The position numbers and the translations under genes were made by a program. Positions 44,401-55,153 of a DNA stretch of 64,000 bases are shown in pieces (positions within the stretch are counted from its first letter, which is position 1; each line of letters begins with the position of its first letter). The notes beneath the pieces were generated by a model. It was not told the DNA's origin. It saw only the letters and a list, made by a program, of their open reading frames with translations, and did not search any database. The DNA is taken from the NCBI GenBank assembly GCA_950022295.1, contig OX465600.1:289709782-289773781 (forward strand). Direction: 5' to 3'. This stretch comes from Bromus sterilis (Eukaryota > Streptophyta > Magnoliopsida > Poales > Poaceae).

Positions 44401-46040
44401 TGATGGCTTCTCGCCCCTCGTTGGTTACCCCAAGTGCAAGGTTTGAGATGCAGTGCAGCAACAAGTTTCCCTCGGTGAAGATACCAAGGTTATCGAACCA
44501 GTAGGACTCAGGAGATACAAGTAGGTGGCAACGTCGCCAGAAATTTCTTCCTGACTAGGGTGTTGTCGTGGACCTGCACACAGCAACAAATAACTTTGCT
44601 CCCAACGAGTACAGAGGAGTTGTCAATTCCTCCGGCCTTGTCGTTTACAAAGGATCAACGCAAGAGATAAAACGTGCAAAGGAAAGTAAAAGCTGAAAGT
44701 AAATTGAGGGTGTGAACAGTAATGTGAAGATGGACCGGGGTCCCGTGATTTTCACTAGTGATGTCTCTCTCCCAAAAGACGATAAAAGTGCTAGCGAGGT
44801 AAACAAATCACAGTTGGGCAATTGACAGGATTATGAAGGCACCGCAATGCTAACTATGCTACAAAGAAAGGAAGGGCTCAAAAGCAATGGGCAGTACGCC
44901 AAGGTAAGGAGACCGAAATCCAAATGCGTCTACTACGAATCATCCACCTTGAGATATCTATCCAGAACATCTCGTTGGTATTAAGTTGCGAATCCCACCC
45001 AAAGTGTAAACTCAAAGCAACAAACAACTGCATGAAAAGAACTTTGCGTAAAGTAAACAATCCTTGCACCCGCAGGTACAAGCACCGTTGTTTTATCCCT
45101 GGTGGCAACAACACATCCCCTAGTCTCATGTTTCTGTCACTCAAGCTAGACATCAAGGGGCTGAACCCACAATCGAGCATAACGCTCTCTCTTTGAGTTG
45201 CAAATAAAATACTTGGCCAAAGCAAATACCGCAACGGAGAACATGCAAGAATTTACTCAAGAACAAAATATAAAAGAGAAGAACCAAATATATTACTCAT
45301 CACAATCTAAACATAGTCTCATAATCCATCAGATCCCAACAAACTCAGCACAGCAACAACAGAAATTACATAGATGCCTCGATCATGTGAGTCAGCTCAC
45401 AAGGACTTGAAAGTGGAAGCACAAAGGGGGAGAGATTCATCACATAGCTACTGGTCATGGACCCATGGTCCAAGGGGGACTACTCACGGCACATCCGGGA
45501 GGCGTCCATGGCTATGGATGGTCTCCCGGAGGGGGTTCCTCCTTCCGGCAGGGTGCCGGGGCAGCTTCTCTAGGCAGCCCCGATCTTGAAACGGCGGCGG
45601 CGGCGGTACAGAGGGGAGTTCGCGAGAAAGAGATCGATATTAGGGGTTTCCACCCCGAGGGGTAAATATAGGCGAAGGGGGGCATCGAGGGGACCCACGA
45701 GGCAGTCAGGAGGGTCCCTGGCGTGGCCCAGGGTGGGGCCGCGCCACCTGCCCTCCTGGCTGCCTGGTGGTGGCCCCCCTTCCCTCTCTTGGTGATTCCG
45801 GAAGCTTCTGTTGCGCTGATTTTTTATATATTTTTCCCGGAATTTTTGGAGCACTTTTAATGGCCGGAAAACCTGAAATACAAAAACAGCAGAAAACAAA
45901 AACTGGCAACTGGGTGCAGTGAGTTAATAGGTTAGTCCAAATAGGTTCAAAAGTGTATGAAAGTTCAAGCAAAACATGGCAAAGTCACACAAAACATGCA
46001 TGGAGGAAGCAGAAATTATAGACACGTTTGTGACGTATCA
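44401..46040 (-). repeat. 5' LTR, full length (1640 bp)
   Basis: Reverse orientation, TGATGGCT...GACGTATCA. A good reference for the family LTR: the two solo LTRs at the left of the window have almost the same length. Confidence 0.9.
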
Positions 46041-49000
46041 GCAGGCTCATCGACCGCCGCGTAATGCTCATCCATCGGATAATCCCTACCACCTGGAGGA
46101 CCGCCCGCCACTTGAGCAATATCAGCTCCCGGCCAATGACTATGTACCAAGCCCAAGGCAGTGCGGGCTCCAGCATGAATCTGGTGATTCATCATGCGAC
46201 GCAGCTCTGCAGGCTGAGAAAATACGCGGCAGAGCGTCTCAAAGGACGATGGCACCACCTGCAGCGGATAAAACTCAGAGTGGATCCCGCCCAGCACCTG
46301 TTGATAGTACCGCAGAGCAGTCGGCACCCGCTCAACTCGAAGACGAAGCACAGCAAATGCTCGAGCACGAGCCCCATCTGCCCAGAAAGGATTGTTCGCC
46401 TGCACGTTAAGGTCATCCAGGTGCGACAGTTTCGACCGAACGGCCTTTTCTTCATCCCGGGAGTGTCCCGACAACACTTTGAAAAACAGGATCAAAATCA
46501 AGACGAAGACAGAAAAGCCACCAAATGCAGTCGAGCAATCGAGCAGAAGCTAAACTCACCCCGTAGGAGGTCAGACAACTTCACCACCCATGAAGCAAGG
46601 CTATCCAGCACGGCCTCAGCGAGCTCGCGCTTGGAACGATGGACTGCTGCAGCACCTTTAAGGCGAACAACTTCCCGCTCAGCGTCTCTCAGCCTCAAGC
46701 ACACGGACTCGTAAGCACCCTCGCGAGCGTCCTCCTTCAACGAACTCCAAGCCCGAAGAACGCCCGGGGTGGCCTACCGCAAGACGAACAAAAAGAAAGG
46801 AAAATCAAGCTCAACAGCAGGAATGACCAAGCAGTTACCCCAGTAAAAGTAGCACAGATTCACCACCACAAAGGACGCATATTACAACCAGAAGTTTCAG
46901 ACGACACGACATGGCTACACCCCCCTTACCCGTAGAGGAGGGAAACTGGGCATCCACAACTTTTTGCAAGCGACGAGCCAGAACAGTGGCTCGCTCACTT
47001 TGCTCGTCGGTGTAATCAGGGACAGTCTCAACCAGAGAGTCATCAATGGCAATTCCGTGCCCCATAAGAACAACAAGGGACGTGGAAAGGCCACTCACCA
47101 CGTTCTCGCCAACTAGCTCCTCCAAGAGATTCCCGCCATCGCCAAACACAGCAACGCGGGCGTCCAGACCAGCTGGCACCTCCGTGCCCTCCGGCATGAG
47201 GTGCTCATGAACAATACCCACAAGATTGGAAGCTCGGGCACAGACCCCCTTGGCAACATCAACAGCAGCCGACATGGCATCCACGGCCCCTCGGAGAACT
47301 CCAGACCCCGATGCAACCGCTTCCGCCGCACTCGCACCCGTCGAGGCTGCACCAGGCAACCAAAATTACTACGGGAAGACAAAGAGAAAAGCACCCAGCA
47401 GCGAAAAGACGACTTACACAAAAGCGAGTCCGCCAAGACCCGAAGACGCTCGCACTCGACCACCTCTGCCTATACAAGCGCATCCTCGGCCTGACGCAGG
47501 CGTACCAGCTCCTCGTGCTGATCGTGCAGCTCTTTATCCTTGGAAAGCCAAAGCAGCCTTGAGGTTGGAAATCGTTCTTTCCTCTTTCTCGACCTGCTTC
47601 TCGGCAGTTTGGCGACGGTCTGGGAAACAAGACAACATTCAGAACAGAGGACCCAGCAGTTCAAGAGCAGCACTGCAGGAAAAATACTTACTACTCATGG
47701 AAGATAGAGCATCCTGGGAAGAATCGTGCGCCTGTTGCCAATGCTCAGCTTCGACCACCAGACGCTCACAGTGTTGGAACACCGGCTACCCGAAGAAATC
47801 AAATGTTAAGACAGAACCAAAGCAAGACTACAACCAACCGCAAGCGCTTGCTTGCAGCCTCGGGGGCTACTCCCATCGGGAACACTGCCGTGCCCCCGAT
47901 GACAAAAACTACACAAGCAAATAGGAAACAAACTCACCAGCCCAGCTATGCGGTCGAAAAAGCGGACTTTATCTTCAGCAGCGAGATCAAGACGGCCCAA
48001 GTAAGGACGACCTGGAGCAGCAGGCCTGACAGCAGAAGCAACAACACCAGACGCCACAAGCGGAGCAGCAGCAGGAATCACACCAGCAGCCGGGATAGCA
48101 GGAGTCACCGACAGTACGGGCTGACCAACAGCAGCCGAAGAATCCCCAGTATGCTTGGCGGCCACTCTTCAGTCGACTGCAGGTCGACAGAAGGCGCACT
48201 GGTGGAGGAAGCAGCCGGAGCAGTCGCAACGCTACAAAATAAAACTTCATTAGACAAAAGAACAGAGGAAAACGGCCCCGGCAAAGTCGAGCATATTCTT
48301 ACCCGCCACGCGCAGAGCGAGTACGCAACAACCTCCCAAACCTGGGCCTTTTACAGACAACAACAGGAGGAGACGGCTCAGCGGACGGTGCAGCACCACT
48401 AGTCGCGTCAAGATCTTCGGCGCCTAAAGGTTGCGACCGCTTAACACGAAAGGGAGCCGACTCCTCACTATCTCCGGTCTCCGGCAGTTCGATCCCCGCA
48501 GACTCGTCAGCACCAGTGGCACCCGCGAGCACGCTGGCATCAACACTCGGAGCAGCATCGACAGCAGCGGAAGCACCCGGCTCGTCCTGAATATCAGCAT
48601 CTTCCGGCTGCGGCGGGTTGCACAACACAGGAACGTGGTCCTACAAAGCAAATATCATCATCAGCAAGTAGTCAAGCAAAACATCTAAATCAGGCAAGAA
48701 ACTCAAAAACGCGAACCTGCGGCAGCGCGTGATCAGAAGAATAAGGAAGGACGAAGCGCATCTCAGAAATACTCGAGCACTTGGTCACATACTGGATCCG
48801 GGCCAAGTGGCCATCAGCATTAAGCTCCTCGCGGGAGCATCTCGTTGAGTCCTCAAGTCCCTCATATTGCCACATGGGACGGGCTCGAGACTGCAATGGC
48901 TGAACGCGCCTCCCAATAAAAACGGAGATGAGCTGCCCACCGGTCAAGTTGTCCTTCACTAGAGCAACCCTCTCCAAGAATGGAGACACTTCAGACGACT

Positions 49001-49556
49001 CTTTCGCAGACAAAGAATGGGACCATGAAGCCTGCTTGACTACTCGCGCCTCGGGATTAAAGGGAGCAAGACCAAATCGTTGCCCAGCAACGTGCTTCAG
49101 ATAGAACCAACTTTTTCGCCAAGGACTGATGAAGTCAAGCATCTCCAAATCAAAGTATGAATGCTTATCCCTAATGGATATACCCACCTGCCCCACATCA
49201 TACTCAGAGTTCGTCCTCTTTATACAAAAGAGGCGCTTCCAGAGCCCCCAATGGGGATAGATCCCCAAGAAGGCCTCACAAAGGGTAATAAAGCAAGCAA
49301 TGTGCAAAATCCCATTGGGAGTCAAATTGTGCAGCTGAAGCCGATAGGTGTACAGCAAACCACAAACAAAAGGGTGAATCGGAAGGGCAAACCCGCGCGG
49401 GAAGAACGTCTGAAAGCACACCCGCCCATCTGCCGTCGGAGCGGGAACAGGTTCATCCCCCGGAATCCGCACGGCATCTCCCGCCACCAAGCCATCAGCA
49501 ATCAGCGAGCCGAGATCCGCAGCCCCAAAGGTAGAGCACTCCCACTTGCCAGACAT
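46041..49556 (-). pseudogene. Antisense multi-exon ORF of the 447-bp-LTR element ('putative gypsy type transposon' domain)
   Basis: Runs against the LTR orientation. The first exon, 49556-48717, encodes 280 aa (MSGKWECSTFGAADL..., PRGFALPIHPFVCGLL, LTPNGILHIACFITLCEAFLG, HWGLWKRLF), which I match to the plant 'putative gypsy type transposon' domain (PF04195, Transposase_28). GT-AG sites join it in frame to a second exon, 48640-48303 (acidic, Ala/Ser/Pro-rich). Further minus-strand blocks follow: Ala-rich near 48160-47930, coiled-coil-like near 47620-47420 and 46740-46560, ADGARARAFAVLRLRVERVP near 46370. These need at least one frameshift or an unseen intron. The 3' part is cut at 46041 by the nested element and may resume at 38460-38045. 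The role is unknown in all such elements; this copy is probably inactive. Confidence 0.6.
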
Positions 49557-50059
49557 CTTGGCCGATTCCGGAGCAGCACGGGAGCGCGTTGTCATCAATT
49601 TCGCAGCAAGCAGCAAAAGGAGGAAGGAGAAGGCTCAAGAACAGGGGAAATCCAGAAGCGAGAGGAGAAGGCAATGGCTGGGTAAAACCTAAAATTTACT
49701 CAGCCGCTCGGTATTTAACCAACAGCCAGGCGAGCAGGGGCACCGTTCAATTCCAGCGTCCAGCAAACGTGGCATGATCCCACGGCAGGCAAAAAACATG
49801 GAAAACCCAACCGGCGCAGTAACAACACCGCCCACTACGCGCGCAAAAAGAGGACCATAATCACACGAAGCGAAAATTTCGGCGGGACAACGCCAGGTCA
49901 TTTCCTTTGACAGGCCACTTTGGTCAAGATGCTAGAAAACAAAGCCAGCGTCACATCCCAACAAGGCGTATCGAGTACGTTTCCCAGCCTCAGAGTTTCA
50001 ACCTTTTAAATCTTTTTCTCGATGGGCAAAACATTTTACTCCCATCAGGAGCATCTACA

Positions 50060-50420
50060 CTAGAGTCTCGGGTGATCCCTCACCTAAAGGATAAATATGT
50101 GCTCGAGTGATCACTCGCACTCACAGAGTCCCGAGTGCTCCCTCACTCGAAAGAAAAAACGCGTTCGGGTACTTTATCACCCGAAAGGAAAAGAAAATAC
50201 GTGCTCGAGTAATTGCTCGCACCCATGAGAGTTCGGGCGCTCCCTCACCACGACAGAAGATAAGAAGACCTGCACTCGCCAGATCGAGCGGTTTTAGAGT
50301 ATCGGGTGCTCCCTCACCCCGAGAGCAAAAGCGATACTCGAGTAATCACTCGCAAAACCCTGAGTACCCGAGCGCTCGACGACCTCCCGAGCAAATACTC
50401 CTCGCCTGAGCGCTCGACCA
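50060..50420 (+). repeat. Degenerate tandem repeat near the 3' LTR
   Basis: Recurring GGGTGCTCCCTCACC-like strings at about 50070, 50130, 50232 and 50302, each followed by purine-rich sequence and ACTCGAGTAATCACTCGCA-like strings. Units are 60-100 bp and diverged. Tandem repeats at this position are common in Tat-lineage elements. Confidence 0.6.
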
Positions 50421-50997
50421 AGCTCCGCGAGTGACTGCTCAAACAGCTCACTTGATTATTTATTCCAAGTGGGTGCATTATCTACTAGGCTTCGTGCCTC
50501 AATAAAAATACATATTCCTGGAACACGATACACTGTGCCCAGATGCCACGCAAGCTTAGCGTGTAGGTAAGACCCCGCTGCGCAGATCGGCCGGGCTGAG
50601 ACTCGCCGCAGAGCGATTTCACTCCCAACCTTTTCCATGCGCTTGCATGGTAGAAAAAGCCGGGAGGACGCGCCTAGGCTACGAACTTTACTGGCGGCAA
50701 TTGATCACTGTAAGACCTGCAGCGGCATGACTTTTGCTTGACACCAGTGTTCCAAGCTCATGTCGAGGGACGTGAGTTTGATTGGGCTACTGCAGTTTTT
50801 GCCACTAGTGCAATTCACCAAGGCTCGACTAGTCGACTCCTTGGGCCCTTTCAGCTTAGCATTTCCTCGAAACAGGTTTTGTCATGGCCCCAGACCGCCA
50901 GCGACCCGCGGTTAAACCGTGCATACATCGAAACAACGCAAGAATGGACTCGAGTCCCTGCGCAACTCTTCGAGTCCCCCAGGCACTCGGGGGCTAC

Positions 50998-51444
50998 TAA
51001 CGAGGGGGTGACCCCACGACTCCTATGGATGAGCCTACCCGGTGTACCCGAAGACAAAAGGCCCACAAAGATGCCGCCTAGGCCTAGCCTTGGCCCACTA
51101 GTGGCACCGACGTAGGAGTCCGCGAGTCATAAGGAAGGTGCAAACTTGTCGTACGGTACAAGATCAGGGTTAGGAAACCTCCTTTGTAATCCAAGACGGA
51201 CTCCCCGAGACCTAGCCTAGTATATAAGGGCTAGGAGGGGAGACGCCAAGATCAGGCAATACACAATCTGTAACCCTAGCCTTGAGCGCACTAGCCTTGG
51301 CTTCCCTGTAATCGCCATCTCCAAGCAATAATATCGAGCAGGAACGTATCCTCCTGTTAGCCGACGAGCTATCGTCCAACCTGTGCCTCTCATGACTAAC
51401 CCAGGGTCCCTGACCGTGGGATTTGCCGGGGTACATCCCCGTCA
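50998..51444 (+). repeat. 3' LTR of the split element
   Basis: 447 bp, starting TAACGAGG (the expected TG has become TA) and ending CCCCGTCA; preceded by the G-rich tract ACTCGGGGGCTAC. Confidence 0.9.
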
Positions 51445-53200
51445 GCAGTGTACTCTCACTCCGGAGCCTGCCCAAAGTCTTCGAAGTCTTGTATCTAAGG
51501 TGCCTCGTAGCCTCACCATAGACACAAGTAAGCCTCCACTGATCCTTCCCTGGTTCAGATACCCAAGCATCGATGTGATACTGCGAGAAAGTCTTTATTA
51601 CCACACTCACATCATTATTCCAGTAGATACACAAGCCGCGATCCGACCCGCACTACCAACCCCAAAACTATTATCGTAACCCAGAGTTCTTGCCAAGTCC
51701 TCCACTCGGTATTTTGCAATCTATGTTTCCACTATGCATAACACCGACGACGCAACTTCTCTCGCGAGATCGTGAAGCTCTTTGACTGTCGCGGGATCGC
51801 CAATCCCGTGATAGTTCCAGCATAAGGTTTTCATTGCTGCTGGCAACGCCCCCCTGGGGGACCCGCCAATCCATTTTTTGAGCTTTTCTCAGTTGTTTCA
51901 TGACTATGCTGACCTCCCGTCTTGACTCTCTTCGGATCTTGTTTCACAGGTGGGCTGGGGGAACTGCGGGGGATGATCCAGCTGGAACTATAGCAAGTGG
52001 GGGCTTATCAGAGGTGGTTGCATCCCCTGTCAACGGCAGTGCAAACACAGACTCCTGGGCGCACTTTCTATTCCTATCCAGCTCATCCATCTCAACATCA
52101 ATAGGCGGCGTTGCCTTGCTCATGAGCGACTTCCCCAAGTCATCAGTGTCTTTGGCTACAGCAGCACTGCCAGAGCCGCGCTCCCGGCGTCGCACATGCC
52201 TCATACTCCAACCAGCCTTGAGGTTCTTAAACACCTGAGCACTCGGAGGATGAATGCCATCTCCGTGTTCCTTGAAGGTGTGACTAAGAAATCCACACAC
52301 GGCGCGCCAACCGGGAAGCCTCTCATACTTCACAAGAAAAATCTCACGCTTCCCTCCTCTAATGATAGACACAACATTCTTGAGAGGTTACGAACGTCAA
52401 GAGTCACCTTCACTATGAAAATTTCCCGAGAAATCATATGATGGTGGTTCAGAAGCAATGAAAGTCCCAACCTTCCCTGGCACCGACGAAACCATAGCAG
52501 TATAGGTCGGCGGCAGATCATGGATTTGGATCCATATATCAAAAGTATAGAGCGGAATTGTTGAAGGTTTTGTATATGCATCATACTCAGAGAAAAGGAC
52601 CGCTCTTCCCCGGAACGCCCATGGGCCTCCCAGCGTGACAGTCTCCCAATCCGTCAGACGTTGGAACTTCATCTCAGAAAGATTATCTTCTAGGGTTTTG
52701 ATTTTAACCTCCTGCGCTAGATCCCAAGCAGCTCTCATATTATTGAAGAACAAATACTTTCCGAATTCTTTGTCCATGTGCACACGCGCTATGATCATCC
52801 ATCTAGTCTCCTCTTCAGGCGGTGCCACAACTTCATCAAAAACAACATCATCAAAGGCATCTTCCTTCAAACCGAGATCCGCCATCATCCGCTTCACATC
52901 AGTGCTCGACTCACCCGCCGTTCCCGATGATTGTCCCTTATCTTCCATATCGAACGGACCAAGAAACCAATATGTGCAACCTTGGAGGACACATGACGGA
53001 ATCCAATCTGAGAAACGGGAGACAACCCAAAACCCTAGAACCAGGGGAGAGAAACTCCGATCACCAAGGCCGGGTAGGGATACAAGGATCCCCCTTAATC
53101 AGCCCGAGCGATGAGGAGAACTTCTGAGCAGTAGGGAACCCAAATCTCAACGCCGATCGCCCAGGGTCACCGACGAGAGGAAGAAACCCTAACAAGAGGA
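51445..53200 (-). pseudogene. LINE 5' part: ORF1 (DUF4283/zinc knuckle) and start of the endonuclease
   Basis: ORF1 starts with ATG at 52948 (MEDKGQSSGTAGESSTDV). It has a DUF4283-type core (GKYLFFNNMRAAWDLA, GGPWAFRGRAVLFSEYD, WIQIHDLPPTY), then a zinc-knuckle region (YERLPGWRAVCGFLSHTFKEHGDGIH) reached only after two frameshifts near 52430 and 52350. Below 51900 are fragments leading to the endonuclease (YHIDAWVSEPGKDQWRLTCVYGE at about 51490-51560), which continues at 37597 beyond the inserted LTR element. Stops and shifts make it inactive. The 5' limit is estimated from where sequence typical of a LINE leader (GTTAGGGTTTCTTCC on the minus strand) ends. Confidence 0.8.
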
Positions 53201-54139
53201 AAAAAAAAACTTTTGTGTTTTGCTTGGATGCGATTTGCCGATCTCTTTGAAGAGAAGCCGCGTACGTGCATGCAGACAGACGCCGCGGGATATTGGGCCA
53301 GTAGTAGACTTGCTTTTAAATTCTGCTAATAAAACCCCACAAATGAAGGATATCACTTCTGAAAATTGAGAGGAGTACTCTTTTCAGCGAACACATATCC
53401 CACATCCTTCCGCGCTTGACAAGTGACACGGTATACGCGCGTAACGCGTCACTTGTCGCGCTCTGATGTTTCTTTTTTTTACTTGTTTAGAAGCACACGG
53501 TGTGCTTTCCCTTATTTTTAAAGGCACACGGTGTGCCTCTCGTGTAGGTAAAGTCGTGTGTCCCATGAAGGTATGATCGTGTCTCTTTTTAAGGCACAGC
53601 TCGTGCTTTTTTTTAGAGGAACGCGGTGTGCCTCTCACGAAAGAAGATTCGTGCATTTTCTTATTTTTTTAAAAAATAAATTTTCTTTTACCAGAATGTA
53701 AGGAAAAACCCCATGAAAACTAGGAAAGCCAAAAAAACCGAAAAAACAATTTTCAACACCGAAAATGCGTACATAAAAAAAACGATAACCTAAGGAAAGT
53801 GTGAGGACGCGACACGTGGCGCATTTTACAGTGTTCGTTGGATGGGCTGCGCAGAAATACTCTTTAATTAGTTGTCTTCAAAATTACATTGAAAACATTT
53901 TAGAGGCAATACCAAAAAGAAGAAACTTCTCAACGAAATTAAGGCACACATCGCTCCTCTTCCTGTTTTTCAAACGTGCTCTTGTGGGTCGCTTGGCTCA
54001 CCAACCCACCATGCCAACCTCTCTATCACCAAACTCCAATTTGGAAAACAACAATTTACAGAAAGCAGAAAGCAACAATGATTTGGAAAGCAGGGACCAA
54101 TTTGCAAAAGAAAACTCCAGCCATGCGCTGATTCCAACA
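53201..54139. other. Intergenic with palindromic repeats
   Basis: Contains the palindrome-rich block at 53405-53660 and AT-rich sequence to about 53800. The rest, up to the carboxylesterase stop at 54140, would include that gene's 3' UTR. No gene is seen. Confidence 0.6.
53405..53660. repeat. Series of short palindromes (GCACACGGTGTGC type)
   Basis: AAGCACACGGTGTGCTT (about 53491) and AGGCACACGGTGTGCCT (about 53522) are perfect palindromes; a diverged third lies near 53620. Before them, ACAAGTGACACG and CGCGTCACTTGT (about 53419 and 53447) form an inverted repeat around GTATACGCGCG. I recall similar 'GTGCCTCTCG' repeats in Triticeae but cannot classify them. Confidence 0.65.
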
Positions 54140-55153
54140 TCAGTGTTGACAGGTGGACCCAGCATCGTCTTGTTCGCTTCGCTTGATGAAGGAGACGACG
54201 GCGTCCATCTCCCTCTCCGCCTTGTCGCCCCAGCCGGACTTCTCCAGGAAGTAGACGTGCCCCTCGCCGTCGGTCTGGTACAGCGCCGCCTCCTCCCCTG
54301 CCCACGCGCTCCCCCTCAGCGTCTCCACGTACCTCCGTGCCCTGTCCCGCATCGTGTCCAGCTCCGCCACCGTGACAAGCGCCCGCCGGCAGCCCAGCGC
54401 CGCCCACTCCTCCGCCGGCATCGCCAGCGGGTTGATGAACGGGTGGTCGGCGCCGTACCTCCCAGCGCACACGAACCCCCACGACTTTTCCACCCTCTGC
54501 AGGAACCTGGGGTCCGTGCCCTCCGACGGCATCAGATCCTTGCCGCGGAAGTACGGGTGCAGGAGCACCAGCCCTTCGATCCGGCCGCCCGCCGGCAGCC
54601 CGCTCTCGCTGCCGCCGCCTCCGGCCCTCACTGCCACGCGGTGCGCGATGTTGGCGCCGGCGCTGTCGCCCGCGACGAAGAGCCGCGCGGCGTCGCCGTG
54701 CTCGGCGAGCCACGGCTCCCACCCGGCGGGCGCGCAGCTTGCCAGGACCCAGCCGAGCGCCGCCCACGCGTCGTCGTAGGCCGCCGGGAGAGGGTGCTCT
54801 GGCGCGAGGCGGTAGTCCACGGACACGGCGACGACGCCGGCCGCGGCCACGAGGGCGTTGAGGAAGCGGTAGTGCGTGGCGGAGAAGGCTGAGTGGACGG
54901 CGAACGCGCCCCCGTGGAAGTAGACGAGGACGGGGAGCTTCTTGGACCTCGGGACGTCCCTCGGGAGGTACAGCCGCGCGGCCAGGCCGGCGTCGGCGTC
55001 GATGACGACGTCCTTGCAGGTGACGCCCGTGGCGGCGTCCGTGCCGGCGTCGACTCTGGACGTGCCCATGAGGCGGTGGACGCGGCCGCTCTTGTAGCGG
55101 ATGAGGAACGGCGAGAAGTCGAAGTCGACCTCGGCGTCCGTATCCATGGCCAC
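54140..55153 (-). CDS. Plant carboxylesterase (CXE, GID1-like alpha/beta-hydrolase), intronless
   Basis: 337 aa, single exon, GC-rich. It starts MAMDTDAEVDFDFSPF; a second ATG two codons later could also be used. The oxyanion-hole motif HGGAF is at residues 80-84 (the class norm is HGG[GA]F). DYRLAPEHPLPAAYDD follows at 113-128. The nucleophile motif GDSAG is at 162-166 (Ser164), with Asp266 in AELDTMRDR and His299 in GEGHVYF, so the catalytic triad is complete. It resembles grass genes annotated as probable carboxylesterase 12/13, 2-hydroxyisoflavanone dehydratase-like or tuliposide-converting-like. An intact triad argues for esterase activity rather than gibberellin reception, because GID1 receptors lack the His. 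No signal peptide is seen, so cytosolic. The natural substrate is not predictable. The gene appears functional. Confidence 0.93.
   Translation of the reverse strand: MAMDTDAEVDFDFSPFLIRYKSGRVHRLMGTSRVDAGTDAATGVTCKDVVIDADAGLAARLYLPRDVPRSKKLPVLVYFHGGAFAVHSAFSATHYRFLNALVAAAGVVAVSVDYRLAPEHPLPAAYDDAWAALGWVLASCAPAGWEPWLAEHGDAARLFVAGDSAGANIAHRVAVRAGGGGSESGLPAGGRIEGLVLLHPYFRGKDLMPSEGTDPRFLQRVEKSWGFVCAGRYGADHPFINPLAMPAEEWAALGCRRALVTVAELDTMRDRARRYVETLRGSAWAGEEAALYQTDGEGHVYFLEKSGWGDKAEREMDAVVSFIKRSEQDDAGSTCQH

Larger units (their letters stand above)
38461..46040 (-). mobile_element. Non-autonomous Gypsy-like element (gag-protease only), minus strand, nested
   Basis: Reverse orientation: 5' LTR 44401-46040, PBS 44373-44390, gag-protease 44247-42211, noncoding 42210-39317, PPT 39316-39304, 3' LTR 39303-38461. 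The 3' LTR is truncated to about 843 bp: its LTR-3' half is missing at the left junction (38460/38461), so no TSD can be paired. It interrupts the antisense gene of the 37598-51444 element. It is the best-preserved coding copy of this family in the window. Confidence 0.88.
37598..51444 (+). mobile_element. LTR retrotransposon with 447-bp LTRs and an antisense gene, TSD GCAGT (contains a nested element)
   Basis: 5' LTR 37598-38044 and 3' LTR 50998-51444 are equal in length, with about 17 differences by eye. Perfect 5-bp duplications GCAGT (37593-37597, 51445-51449) flank it. The PBS follows the 5' LTR at 38047, and a G-rich tract (ACTCGGGGGCTAC) precedes the 3' LTR. Without the nested 38461-46040 element it is about 6.3 kb. 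No sense gag, RT or integrase is visible; the only substantial coding sequence is on the antisense strand (49556 to about 46041, possibly on to 38045). Antisense extra ORFs and 3' tandem repeats are known from Tat-lineage Gypsy elements, so this is probably a non-autonomous Tat relative. Confidence 0.85.

Noticed and set aside
46064..48402. Several long plus-strand frames in the 447-bp-LTR element (e.g. 47226-47924, 47803-48402)
   Set aside because: They lie opposite the antisense gene, have no Gag/Pol motifs, and are Arg/Ser/Thr-rich as expected of complements of an Ala-rich coding sequence.
50060..50420. CRISPR-like spacing of repeats
   Set aside because: Repeats are diverged, irregularly spaced and inside a plant LTR element; there is no cas context.
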